DNA of 64,000 nt, from NCBI GenBank assembly GCA_016284305.1, contig JAEEON010000060.1, positions 1 through 64,000 on the forward strand. The letters are read 5' to 3'. This document shows, in pieces, positions 35,920-44,856 of the stretch. The notes under the pieces are model-generated. The model ran no database searches. It was not told where the DNA came from and saw only the letters and a list, made by a program, of their open reading frames with translations. The translations under genes were made by a program, and so were the position numbers. Origin of the DNA: Bacteroidales bacterium (GTDB lineage Bacteria; Bacteroidota; Bacteroidia; Bacteroidales; F082). Numbering within the stretch: the stretch's first letter is position 1; each line of letters starts with the position of its first letter.

Positions 35920-36957
35920 ATGAAAACTTTACTCTCTCTGCTATTAACGCTCTTGATCTCTTTTTCCTCCCCTGTGTTCAGTCAGGATACCATCACCGTG
36001 GTTGCCGTTGGCGACGTCATGTTGGGAACCATTTTCCCTAAGGTCTCCGACCTGGCCGATGAAGCCACGGCCAGCCAGTTTTTCTCCCAGGTGAAACCCT
36101 CCTTCCAAAATGCCGATGTGGTGTTCTGTAACTTTGAAGGGGTTTTTGCCGACAGCTTGGTCAAAGAATGCAAGATGTTTTGTTTCGGGATGCCTTCCTC
36201 TTATGCGAAATACATCGTCGATGCGGGCTTTAATTTGATTAGCGTGGGCAATAATCACAGCAATGACTTCCGTGAATATGGTCGCACCAACACTGCCAAG
36301 GTGCTTGACAAGCATCGGTTAAACTGGGCGGGCTATCAAACCAAACCCTCAACGATGTTTACCATCAACGGCGTCAAGTATGGCTTTTGCGCTTTCTCTC
36401 CCAATAGTTACATCGCCTCGCTTCACGATTATGCAAATGTGAAATCGATCGTCAGGGAACTCGACAGCCTTTGCGATGTGGTCATCGTGTCAATGCATTG
36501 CGGAGGAGAAGGTACAGCCTATCAACATGTCACCAGAAAAGCCGATTACTATATTGAGCAAAACAGAGGCAACGCCTATGAGTTTGCCCATCTTGCCATC
36601 GACGCGGGTGCCGATTTGGTGCTGGGCCATGGTCCCCATGTGACCCGTGGGGTGGAGGTCTATGACGACCGACTGATCGTTTATAGCATGGGTAATTTTG
36701 CCACGTATAGTCAGATCAAAATCCACGGCAGGTTGGGCATCGCTCCTATCTTCCGGATCAGACTTAATGGAAAGACGGGAGAGTTCATCGATGCCCAAGT
36801 CATCCCTACCTATCAAACAACACCCAACAACGGTCCGTTAATCGACCCCGATAAGCAGGCCATCAAGATCATCAAGGAGCTGAGTGCCGCCGATTTTAAG
36901 GACAACCCACCTGCTGTCACCGATGAAGGATGGATCACTAAAAAGAAAAAACCATGA
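35920..36957 (+). CDS. CapA family (poly-gamma-glutamate synthesis-like metallophosphatase) protein
   Basis: Signal peptide; VAVGDVMLGTIFP; NFEGVF; VGNNHSNDF; VSMHCGGE; GADLVLGHGPHVTRGVEVY. Confidence 0.9.
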   Translation: MKTLLSLLLTLLISFSSPVFSQDTITVVAVGDVMLGTIFPKVSDLADEATASQFFSQVKPSFQNADVVFCNFEGVFADSLVKECKMFCFGMPSSYAKYIVDAGFNLISVGNNHSNDFREYGRTNTAKVLDKHRLNWAGYQTKPSTMFTINGVKYGFCAFSPNSYIASLHDYANVKSIVRELDSLCDVVIVSMHCGGEGTAYQHVTRKADYYIEQNRGNAYEFAHLAIDAGADLVLGHGPHVTRGVEVYDDRLIVYSMGNFATYSQIKIHGRLGIAPIFRIRLNGKTGEFIDAQVIPTYQTTPNNGPLIDPDKQAIKIIKELSAADFKDNPPAVTDEGWITKKKKP

Positions 36958-38990
36958 AAAAGCTGCTTATCATATTGCTGTTTGTCATGACAATGCCGTT
37001 GTTGAGGGCTCAGATTCTTAGCGACAGCAACTTGCCTATCGTGGTTATCGAGACTGATGGTGGGGTGACCATCCCCGATGAGCCTAAGGTTTTTGGGACG
37101 ATGAAGATTATTTGGCATCCCGACGGATCACGCAACTATTTGACAGACATCGACAATCCCTTGTTTTTGAACTATGATGGGCGAATCGGTATCGAACGGA
37201 GAGGCAGCACCTCGCAGGAATTTCCCCAAAAGAAACCTTACGGATTGACCACCTTTTTGGCCGATGACGTGACCAACAATAACGTTAGCATCTTGGGTAT
37301 GCCCGAGGAAAATGACTGGGTGTTGAACTCGTTGGCTTTTGACCAGACGGGGATGCGCGATTTCTTGGCTTACGAGCTATCGGAACGGTTGGGCCAATAT
37401 GCTCCGCGACGCGTATATTGCGAAGTGATGATCAACGGAGACTATAAAGGTCTGTACGTGTTTATGGAGAAGATCAAGGTGGACAAAAACCGTGTCAACA
37501 TCCAAAAGCTTGACGAGACTTGCAATAGCATACCTGAGGTGACCGGAGGCTATATCACCAAAGCCGATAAAACCACCGGTGGCGACCCTATTGCTTGGCA
37601 GATGGAGGAGAACACTTACGGTTGGTGGCCCTCTTATGTGAGCTTCATCCATCACTACCCGAAACCCCAGGATGTCACCACGGCGCAAAACCAATATATC
37701 CGTCAGGTGTTTTTTGACTTGGAACGTGAGGCGGGGCAACACAACACTTCGGCGGCGGATGGCATCCCTTCAATTATTGACGTCCCTTCTTTTATTGACT
37801 TCATGATGATTGCCGAATACACCTCCAATGTCGATGTTTATAGCCTGAGTACTTTCTTCCATAAGGATCGCAACGGCAAGCTCCGTGCGGGACCGGTGTG
37901 GGACTATAACCTTGCCTTTGGTCACGATGAATTTGGGGCGCGCAGCCGTTATGATGTGTGGCAGTTTGACAATCAGGATAACACGGGTCCGAAGTTCTTC
38001 AACGACATGTTCAACACGGAGCCGTTTAGGTGCTTGATGGCTCGTCGCTGGGCTGAACTGACTCGACGTGGCATGCCTTTGAATTACGAGTTTGTGTGCA
38101 TACGCATCAACCAGATCGACGCTTTGATTAGCGAGGCTGTAGGGCGTGACAACCAACGGTGGCATCAGATGAACAGTCACACCTATTATTTGCAAGAAAT
38201 GCGTGAATGGTTGCGGGACCGTACCAACTGGTTAAACGCCCATTTTGGTTCCTATGACGCTTGCGCCGAGGATGAGCTTCCTCCGCTGGTGATTTCCAAG
38301 ATTCATTACCATCCCGAGAACTGGTGGGGTGTTGACGGTGACCGGCTGGAATTTATCGAGATTACCAACCACGGTGACGAGCCTGTCGATTTGACGGGTG
38401 TCTATTTTCGGGAGCTCGGCATCACCTACAGTTTTCCAGTGGGTTCCAGCATTGACGCTCATGAGGCTTTGTTACTTTGCTCTGACTCGTTGGTTTTCAT
38501 AGACTATTATCATTTGGTGCCGTTCGGGCAATATACCCGTAACTTGTCGAACAAGTCGGAGAACTTGGTGTTGGCGGATGCCTGGGGCAAGGTCATCGAT
38601 GAGGTTCATTATTACGACAGCGACCCTTGGCCTTGGGAGGCCGACGGTGAGGGTGCCTATTTGGAGCTGATCGACTTGGATTTGGACAACAGCCTACCCG
38701 AGAGCTGGACGGTGGGGTATGATGTCACCGCCGTGTCAGAGAACGGGATTCAGGATGGTGGATTTCGGATTTATCCCAATCCGACCAATGGTATTGTCAT
38801 TGTAGAGACGCAAGGCATTGCGTCTCAACCGGGAATGGTGCCCGAATTTCGTATCGTCAACGTGATGGGTCAGACCTTGATGACGGGTAGGATTAATGAA
38901 AAATCCCAGCAGGTCGATGTCAGTCGTTTACCTGCTGGGATGTATTTCATCACCGTTGGTGAATTGACGAAAAAGGTGGTCTTAAGGTAA
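36954..38990 (+). CDS. CotH kinase family protein with lamin-tail-like domain and T9SS CTD
   Basis: IGIERRGSTSQEFPQKKPYGL, YCEVMINGDYKGLYVFMEKIKVDKNRVN, AGPVWDYNLAFG; PPLVISKIHYHP..RLEFIEITNHGDEPVDLTGVYF; C-term YPNPTNG...VVLR. Confidence 0.92.
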   Translation: MKKLLIILLFVMTMPLLRAQILSDSNLPIVVIETDGGVTIPDEPKVFGTMKIIWHPDGSRNYLTDIDNPLFLNYDGRIGIERRGSTSQEFPQKKPYGLTTFLADDVTNNNVSILGMPEENDWVLNSLAFDQTGMRDFLAYELSERLGQYAPRRVYCEVMINGDYKGLYVFMEKIKVDKNRVNIQKLDETCNSIPEVTGGYITKADKTTGGDPIAWQMEENTYGWWPSYVSFIHHYPKPQDVTTAQNQYIRQVFFDLEREAGQHNTSAADGIPSIIDVPSFIDFMMIAEYTSNVDVYSLSTFFHKDRNGKLRAGPVWDYNLAFGHDEFGARSRYDVWQFDNQDNTGPKFFNDMFNTEPFRCLMARRWAELTRRGMPLNYEFVCIRINQIDALISEAVGRDNQRWHQMNSHTYYLQEMREWLRDRTNWLNAHFGSYDACAEDELPPLVISKIHYHPENWWGVDGDRLEFIEITNHGDEPVDLTGVYFRELGITYSFPVGSSIDAHEALLLCSDSLVFIDYYHLVPFGQYTRNLSNKSENLVLADAWGKVIDEVHYYDSDPWPWEADGEGAYLELIDLDLDNSLPESWTVGYDVTAVSENGIQDGGFRIYPNPTNGIVIVETQGIASQPGMVPEFRIVNVMGQTLMTGRINEKSQQVDVSRLPAGMYFITVGELTKKVVLR

Positions 38991-39016
38991 ATCTTTCACC
39001 TTTCACCTCTCAATTC

Positions 39017-40030
39017 TCATTTCCCCATCGCTTGTTCCACAGCGACAGCGACGGCGACGGTAGCGCCCACCATTGGGTTGTTGCCCATGCCGAGGTAGCC
39101 CATCATCTCGACGTGAGCCGGGACGGACGAGGAGCCTGCAAACTGGGCGTCGCTGTGCATGCGTCCCATGGTGTCGGTCATGCCGTATGAGGCGGGACCA
39201 GCGGCCATGTTATCTGGGTGCAGGGTGCGACCCGTGCCACCGCCAGAGGCGACAGAGAAATAGGGCTTGCCAGCGAGGAGGCGCTCTTTTTTATAGGTGC
39301 CAGCCACTGGATGTTGGAAACGGGTGGGGTTGGTGGAGTTGCCGGTGATGGAAACATCGACATCTTCCAACCAAAGGATAGCCACGCCTTCACGCACGTC
39401 GTCGGCACCGTAGCAGTTCACCTTGGAACGGAGTCCTGTGGAATAGGGAATGCGTTCCACGACGGTCACCTTGCCAGTATAGTAGTCGAACTCGGTGCGG
39501 CAGTAGGTGAATCCGTTGATGCGGCTGATGATCTTAGCGGCGTCTTTGCCGAGGCCGTTGAGGATGACGCGCAAGGGTTTCTTACGGACTTTGTTGGCCA
39601 TCTCGGCGATCTTGATGGCGCCTTCAGCGGCAGCAAAGCTCTCGTGGCCTGCCAAGAATGCGAAGCACTCGGTCTCCTCGCGGAGCAGACGGGCGGCAAG
39701 GTTGCCGTGGCCCAAACCCACCTTGCGGTCGTCGGCCACACTGCCGTCGATGCAGAACGACTGAAGTCCTTCGCCGATGGCCTCAGCAGCGTCGGCAGCG
39801 GTCTTGCAGCCCTTCTTGATGGCGATGGCAGCACCACAGGTATAAGCCCATTTCACGTTCTCAAAGCAAATCGGCTGGGTCTCTTCGGCCATCTTGTAAG
39901 GGTCGAGGCCCTTGGCTTCGCAAATCTCATCGGCTTCTTCGATGCTTTGGATACCATATTTATTTAATACTTTCAGGACATTGGCCATGCGGCGTTCCTG
40001 ACTTTCAAATTTTACTTCACGTCTTGCCAT
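39017..40030 (-). CDS. GGGtGRT protein
   Basis: Signature SGGGTGRTLHPDNMAAGPASYGMTDTMGRMHSDAQFAGSSSVPAHVEMMGYLGMGNNPMVGATVAVAVAVE. Confidence 0.85.
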   Translation of the reverse strand: MARREVKFESQERRMANVLKVLNKYGIQSIEEADEICEAKGLDPYKMAEETQPICFENVKWAYTCGAAIAIKKGCKTAADAAEAIGEGLQSFCIDGSVADDRKVGLGHGNLAARLLREETECFAFLAGHESFAAAEGAIKIAEMANKVRKKPLRVILNGLGKDAAKIISRINGFTYCRTEFDYYTGKVTVVERIPYSTGLRSKVNCYGADDVREGVAILWLEDVDVSITGNSTNPTRFQHPVAGTYKKERLLAGKPYFSVASGGGTGRTLHPDNMAAGPASYGMTDTMGRMHSDAQFAGSSSVPAHVEMMGYLGMGNNPMVGATVAVAVAVEQAMGK

Positions 40031-40042
40031 GGTATGTCCTCC

Positions 40043-40735
40043 TTATTCTTTACGTGGGTCAATGTATTTAGCTGCTTCTGCGAAACGTCCGTAGGTGCCG
40101 GTGGCCTTCTTGAGGGCTTCGTTGGCGTCGTCGCCTTTCTTAATGAAGTCCATCATCTTGCCGAGGCTGACGAACTCGTAGCCGATGATCTCGTCATGCT
40201 CGTCGAGAGCAATGCGGGTGCAATAGCCTTCGGTCATCTCCAGGTAACGGGGGCCTTTCTCGAGGGTGCCGAACATGGTGCCGATTTGGCTGCGGAGGCC
40301 TTTGCCAAGGTCTTCGAGAGAAGCACCGACCAGCAAGCCACCTTCGGAGAAAGCTGACTGTGAGCGACCATAGACGATTTGAAGGAAGATCTCGCGCATG
40401 GCGGTGTTGATGGCGTCGCACACGAGGTCGGTGTTAAGGGCTTCAAGAACAGTCTTGCCAGGCAAGATTTCCGCTGCCATGGCAGCAGAATGGGTCATGC
40501 CGGAACAGCCGATGGTCTCCACCAAAGCTTCTTGGATGATACCGTCCTTAACGTTCAAGGTAAGCTTGCAGGCTCCCTGTTGCGGGGCGCACCAGCCAAT
40601 GCCGTGCGTGAACCCGCTGATGTCTTTCACATCTTTGACGCGTACCCACTTGCCTTCCTCCGGAATGGGAGCACAAGGATGGTTGGCGCCTTTCTTTACG
40701 CAGCACTGATGCTGCACTTCTTGGGTGTAAATCAT
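40043..40735 (-). CDS. IscU/NifU-like iron-sulfur cluster assembly scaffold protein
   Basis: 230 aa; GIGWCAPQQGACKLTL..VETIGCSGMTHSAAMAAEILPGKTV; paired with the GGGtGRT gene. Confidence 0.8.
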   Translation of the reverse strand: MIYTQEVQHQCCVKKGANHPCAPIPEEGKWVRVKDVKDISGFTHGIGWCAPQQGACKLTLNVKDGIIQEALVETIGCSGMTHSAAMAAEILPGKTVLEALNTDLVCDAINTAMREIFLQIVYGRSQSAFSEGGLLVGASLEDLGKGLRSQIGTMFGTLEKGPRYLEMTEGYCTRIALDEHDEIIGYEFVSLGKMMDFIKKGDDANEALKKATGTYGRFAEAAKYIDPRKE

Positions 40736-40768
40736 TGTTATTTAAATATTAAAGATTCAATAAGAGAT

Positions 40769-42340
40769 TTAAGACGGCAAAAATACGGATATTTTGTCAT
40801 TACTGCCAATCTTTTTCAATCTGTTGAATAACGATTCTCTTTTATTGTAAAAGGTGTCGAGTTTTTCATTTTCTATAACCACACAATCAAACGGAAACTG
40901 AAACGCGGCATCCAACAACTCGTCTTTGTCCTCCATCACGATGAATCCCTTGCGTTTCATTTGCAGGAATGGACCATTTTGGGCATAACCGTAAAGACAG
41001 AGTACTTTGGCATCGGTTGCAATACCGAGTGAATCCAACAATAGGTCAGAGTCTTGGTAGTTGTTATAGGAAAGCAATGCATAATTCTCTGATTGTCTGC
41101 GTGATACTTGCATATCCAAGGCATTCTTCGACATCAAGGCAAGTAAAACAAGGGCGAGGAGAGTTTCTCCACCGAGAACAAGTTTGTGTGTGGGTTTGGG
41201 GAGGTTTTGTAACATCAATATCAACACCAGCAACAATGGCAAGAAAAAGGTGTCAATAAAGTAATAGTCATGATATTGGATTTGCTGCATCATGGCGATG
41301 GTGAACAACACGCATCCAAACAGTTGTATCAGAGGAAGCCACCATAAAGACAAGTTTTTCTTCTTCAAGGTCTTGGGCTGGGGAGAGTGCTTGCCCAAAG
41401 CTCTATAGAGGGCAAGTGCTACGGCGAGGATTGCAAACACCAAAAACAACCAGTAATGCAGCCGCTGGAAGTAATGAAATCTCCAGTTTTGATGAGCTTC
41501 GCTGAGGAGTTCTTTGGCATCCTGCCAGCTCTCGGGAGGAAGCAGCTGGTTGAGGAAGATAGTGCCGTGCATTTGGGTCAGATGATGGTTCCAAAAGACG
41601 CTGACGAGATATACGCAAAGCGAGATTAGAACGGCAGGCAGTTTGTCGAGGAACTTGCTTTCCTTTCGAAGGATGCGCCACATCTCAAAGCATAGCACCG
41701 TGATGAGCGCGATGGCGAAGGTGGTGCGGATGAGTGTGGCCAGGGTGAGGAAGAGTATGGAGTGATAAAAACGCCATCGTTGAGGTTCTTCGAGATAGTT
41801 GAGATAATACCACAGGCCCATTATGCTCAGCGATAACGCGGGCACGCCAGGCAGGAAGCCGTTGAGATAATAGGCCATCACAGGTGAGGTCAGGGCGATG
41901 CCAGTGACCAGAAGTGACTTGGCTCCATCGTTGGTGAGTCGGTAGCTTATCTTGTAAAGGAAACCTAATCCAAGGAAAGACCAGAGCAGGGTCCAGACGC
42001 GGAACACCCAAGGCGAGGTGGTGCCGAAGAGCTTCATCAGCAGGGCTGCGAAATATTCATGGATGGGGAATCCTGCCGAGGTCACGGTGCTGTCGTAAGC
42101 TTCTTTCCACCATCCAGGAAACTGTTTGTTGTAGATCATGGTCTCTGGATGTAGGAAGTTGAAACCGTTGTTCAGAAATCCCATGGAGAGTGCATAATGG
42201 TCTTGTTCAGCCCAAGCGTGGATATGAGAGGGATATTCGTTCAAATAATCCCATTCGATGAACAGCCCTGCCGCCACGATGAAGAGCATGGCGAAGAGCA
42301 ATGTCACGAGGGGTTTGCTGGCTGAGCGCATAGACATCAT
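40769..42340 (-). CDS. Polytopic membrane protein, glycosyltransferase 39/PMT-like
   Basis: Multiple TM segments; EHFAALLMKLFG-type loop (HEYFAALLMKLFGTTSPWVFRVWTLLWSFLGLGFLYKIS). ATG at 42340 preferred because the longer ORF enters the tRNA. Confidence 0.7.
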   Translation of the reverse strand: MMSMRSASKPLVTLLFAMLFIVAAGLFIEWDYLNEYPSHIHAWAEQDHYALSMGFLNNGFNFLHPETMIYNKQFPGWWKEAYDSTVTSAGFPIHEYFAALLMKLFGTTSPWVFRVWTLLWSFLGLGFLYKISYRLTNDGAKSLLVTGIALTSPVMAYYLNGFLPGVPALSLSIMGLWYYLNYLEEPQRWRFYHSILFLTLATLIRTTFAIALITVLCFEMWRILRKESKFLDKLPAVLISLCVYLVSVFWNHHLTQMHGTIFLNQLLPPESWQDAKELLSEAHQNWRFHYFQRLHYWLFLVFAILAVALALYRALGKHSPQPKTLKKKNLSLWWLPLIQLFGCVLFTIAMMQQIQYHDYYFIDTFFLPLLLVLILMLQNLPKPTHKLVLGGETLLALVLLALMSKNALDMQVSRRQSENYALLSYNNYQDSDLLLDSLGIATDAKVLCLYGYAQNGPFLQMKRKGFIVMEDKDELLDAAFQFPFDCVVIENEKLDTFYNKRESLFNRLKKIGSNDKISVFLPS

Positions 42341-42374
42341 TACAAAGGTTTGCGATGTGGGTCTTGAAACAAAA

Positions 42375-42402
42375 ACAGCCTCCAAGAAATTCTGGAGGCT
42401 GT
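42375..42402 (-). terminator. Rho-independent terminator downstream of tRNA-Leu
   Basis: ACAGCCTCCA/TGGAGGCTGT 10-bp stem with minus-strand T-run. Confidence 0.8.
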
Positions 42403-42404
42403 GC

Positions 42405-42491
42405 TGGTACCGAAGGCCGGGATCGAACCGGCACGAGTTTAACCTCATCGGTTTTTGAGACCGACGCGTCTACCTATTCCGCCACTTCGGC
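42405..42491 (-). tRNA. tRNA-Leu (anticodon CAA), CCA encoded
   Basis: GCCGAAGTGGCGGAATAGGTAGACGCGTCGGTCTCAAAAACCGATGAGG...GTGCCGGTTCGATCCCGGCCTTCGGTACCA; acceptor stem GCCGAAG/CTTCGGT, anticodon loop CTCAAAA, long variable arm. Confidence 0.95.
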
Positions 42492-42564
42492 ATGGCTTCA
42501 CATCGGAATGCGGGTGCAAAAATACAACTTTTTCTAAAACCACAATCATTTTGTGAAAAAAACT

Positions 42565-42596
42565 TTTGGCAGTCTCCTCGAAAAGCAGTAATTTTG
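42565..42596 (+). promoter_or_regulatory. Bacteroidetes promoter for prs
   Basis: TTTG (42565-42568) - N20 - TAATTTTG (42589-42596). Confidence 0.75.
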
Positions 42597-42620
42597 CGGC
42601 CCGAAACAACTCTCACTGTA

Positions 42621-43556
42621 ATGTCAGGCAAATACGTTTCCATTTTTGCAGGAAGGGCAACCAAAGAGCTGGGCACAAAGATTGCCGAAGCCTATGGTGC
42701 ACCTTTGGGTAAATCATCTGTGGTCGAATTCTCTGACCACGAATTCCAACCTTCTTTTGACGAGAGCATCCGTGGCCATCACGTGTTCATCGTGCAGTCC
42801 ACCATGCCTCCGACCGACAATTTGATGGAGTTGCTGCTGATGATTGATGCTGCCAAGCGTGCCTCGGCTCATAAGGTCATCGCGGTGATTCCGTATTTTG
42901 GATGGGCGCGTCAGGATCGCAAGGACCAGCCTCGTGTGAGTATCGGCTCAAAACTCGTGGCCAACATGCTGACGGCCGCTCATGTCGATCGCATCATCAC
43001 CATGGACCTCCACGCCGACCAGATCCAAGGCTTTTTCGACATCCCCATGGATGCCTTGTACGCTTCTAGCATCTTCATCGACCATATCCAGAAGATGAAC
43101 ATTGACGATTTGTTGATTGCTGCTCCTGACCTGGGTGCCTCTAAACGTGCTTCGGCTTATGCCAAGCGCTTGGGATGCGACCTGGCTGTGTGCCACAAAC
43201 AGCGTGCACGTGCCAACGTGGTGGAGAGCATGACCCTCATCGGCGATGTGAAGGACAAGAATGTCATCATCTTGGACGATATCATCGATACGGCTGGAAC
43301 CATTGTAAAGGCAGGTCAGTTGATGATGGACAACGGCGCCAAGAGCGTCCGTGCCTTCGCCACCCATGCCGTGTGCAGCGGTCCCGCCATGGAGCGACTC
43401 GACAACTCGGTGTTTGAAGAGGTGGTCGTCACCGACTCCATCCCGTTGCCGAAAGACGCTTCCAAGAAGATCAAAGTGGTTAGCACGGCCGGCCTCTTCG
43501 CCGACGTGATCCACAGAATTGAAAACTATGAATCCATCAGTTCGTTGTTTAAATAA
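42621..43556 (+). CDS. prs: Ribose-phosphate pyrophosphokinase
   Basis: VVEFSDHEFQPSFDESIRGHHVFIVQST; ITMDLHADQIQGFFDIP; VIILDDIIDTAGTIVKAG. Confidence 0.96.
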   Translation: MSGKYVSIFAGRATKELGTKIAEAYGAPLGKSSVVEFSDHEFQPSFDESIRGHHVFIVQSTMPPTDNLMELLLMIDAAKRASAHKVIAVIPYFGWARQDRKDQPRVSIGSKLVANMLTAAHVDRIITMDLHADQIQGFFDIPMDALYASSIFIDHIQKMNIDDLLIAAPDLGASKRASAYAKRLGCDLAVCHKQRARANVVESMTLIGDVKDKNVIILDDIIDTAGTIVKAGQLMMDNGAKSVRAFATHAVCSGPAMERLDNSVFEEVVVTDSIPLPKDASKKIKVVSTAGLFADVIHRIENYESISSLFK

Positions 43557-43606
43557 GAAACAACTGATCAACTGATCAACTAATAACTTTAAATTAACTT
43601 TTAATC

Positions 43607-44182
43607 ATGAAAACAGTATCATTGAGCGGTTCTCTTCGCGAGAACGTAGGGAAAAAAGATGCTAAGGCTTTGCGTAAGGCCGAGTTGGTGCCGTGCGTCC
43701 TTTATGGCGGCGACGAGCAAATCCACTTTGCTACCGAAGCCAAGAACTTCAAGAAGCTCCTCTTCACCCCGGAGACCTTCATCATCAACATCAACATCGA
43801 AGGCAAGTCGTACAACGCCATCCTCCAAGATGTCCAGTATCATCCTGTGACTGACAATGTGTTGCACGCTGACTTCCTCCTGGTGAAGGACGACAAACCG
43901 ATCACCGTCACCCTGCCTCTGGCTATCGAAGGCAGCGCCCCTGGCGTCATGCGCGGTGGTAAGCTGAAACAAGCCATCCGCAAGATCAAAGTCAGCGGTC
44001 TGGCTAAAGACCTCCCTGAAATCATCACCGTTAACATCAGCAACCTTAACATCCTCGATTCCATCAAGGTCCGCGACCTCAACATCGAGGGCGTTACCAT
44101 GGTGACTCCTGGTTACCAGGTCATCGTCGAGGTCCGCGCTGCACGTGGTGCCTCTGTCGCTGCTGAAGAGAGTGAAGAATAA
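43607..44182 (+). CDS. rplY: 50S ribosomal protein L25/general stress protein Ctc
   Basis: MKTVSLSGSLRENVGKKDAKALRKAELVPCVLYGGDEQIHFATEAKNFKKLLFTPE; DVQYHPVTDNVLHADFL. Confidence 0.93.
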   Translation: MKTVSLSGSLRENVGKKDAKALRKAELVPCVLYGGDEQIHFATEAKNFKKLLFTPETFIININIEGKSYNAILQDVQYHPVTDNVLHADFLLVKDDKPITVTLPLAIEGSAPGVMRGGKLKQAIRKIKVSGLAKDLPEIITVNISNLNILDSIKVRDLNIEGVTMVTPGYQVIVEVRAARGASVAAEESEE

Positions 44183-44189
44183 TAATCGC

Positions 44190-44275
44190 TTTGCGTCATT
44201 GCAAGCGTTAGCGAAGCAATCTAATCTGAACTATAAAGCTTTTTTAGTCGGGTTGGATTGCTTCGTCACATTGTA
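44190..44275. repeat. Intergenic imperfect palindromic (REP-like) element
   Basis: CGAAGCAATC (44211-44220) / GATTGCTTCG (44255-44264) inverted repeat flanked by GCGTCATTGCAAGCG / CGTCACATTG. Confidence 0.6.
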
Positions 44276-44287
44276 ATAATCAACTCC

Positions 44288-44851
44288 ATGAAATACCTGA
44301 TTGCCTGCCTCGGAAACATCGGCGCCGAATATGAGAATACGCGGCATAACACGGGATTTCAGATTGCCGACCGCCTCGCTAAAGATTTGGACGCCTCTTT
44401 TGTGGTCGGACGCCTCGCCATGGTGGCAGAGGTGAAATACCGAGGCAAGACACTCATCATCATCAAACCAACCACCTATATGAACCTTAGCGGCAGGGCC
44501 GTGAAATACTGGCTCGATGAGGAGAAGGTCCCCCTGGAGAACCTCCTCGTCGTCAGCGACGAAATCGCCTTGCCCCTCGGCACCATCCGCCTCCGTAAGA
44601 AAGGTGCCGACGCCGGCCATAACGGCCTCACCGACATCATCGCCAAACTGGGTACCAATATGTTCTGCCGTCTCCGCTTCGGTATCGGTAACGACTTCCC
44701 CCAAGGGCGTCAAATCGAATATGTCCTTGGCGAATGGAAAGCCTCAGAAACGCCCGTCGTTGCCGAAACCATGGATCGGGCAGTGGAGGCTATCAAGAGT
44801 TTTGTCATACAAGGTCCGGATCGGACAATGAATACCTTCAACACCCACTGA
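44288..44851 (+). CDS. pth: Peptidyl-tRNA hydrolase
   Basis: MKYLIACLGNIGAEYENTRHNTGFQIADRLA; KPTTYMNLSG; GHNGLTDI; FRLRFGIG-like block. Confidence 0.95.
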   Translation: MKYLIACLGNIGAEYENTRHNTGFQIADRLAKDLDASFVVGRLAMVAEVKYRGKTLIIIKPTTYMNLSGRAVKYWLDEEKVPLENLLVVSDEIALPLGTIRLRKKGADAGHNGLTDIIAKLGTNMFCRLRFGIGNDFPQGRQIEYVLGEWKASETPVVAETMDRAVEAIKSFVIQGPDRTMNTFNTH

Positions 44852-44856
44852 GCCCC

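Noticed and set aside
39218-39967. 249-aa plus-strand ORF antisense to the GGGtGRT gene
   Set aside because: Shadow ORF over a strongly conserved gene.
42341-42448. N-terminal extension of the GT39-like ORF up to 42448
   Set aside because: The extension would overlap the tRNA-Leu gene and its terminator; MMSMRS at 42340 is a better start.
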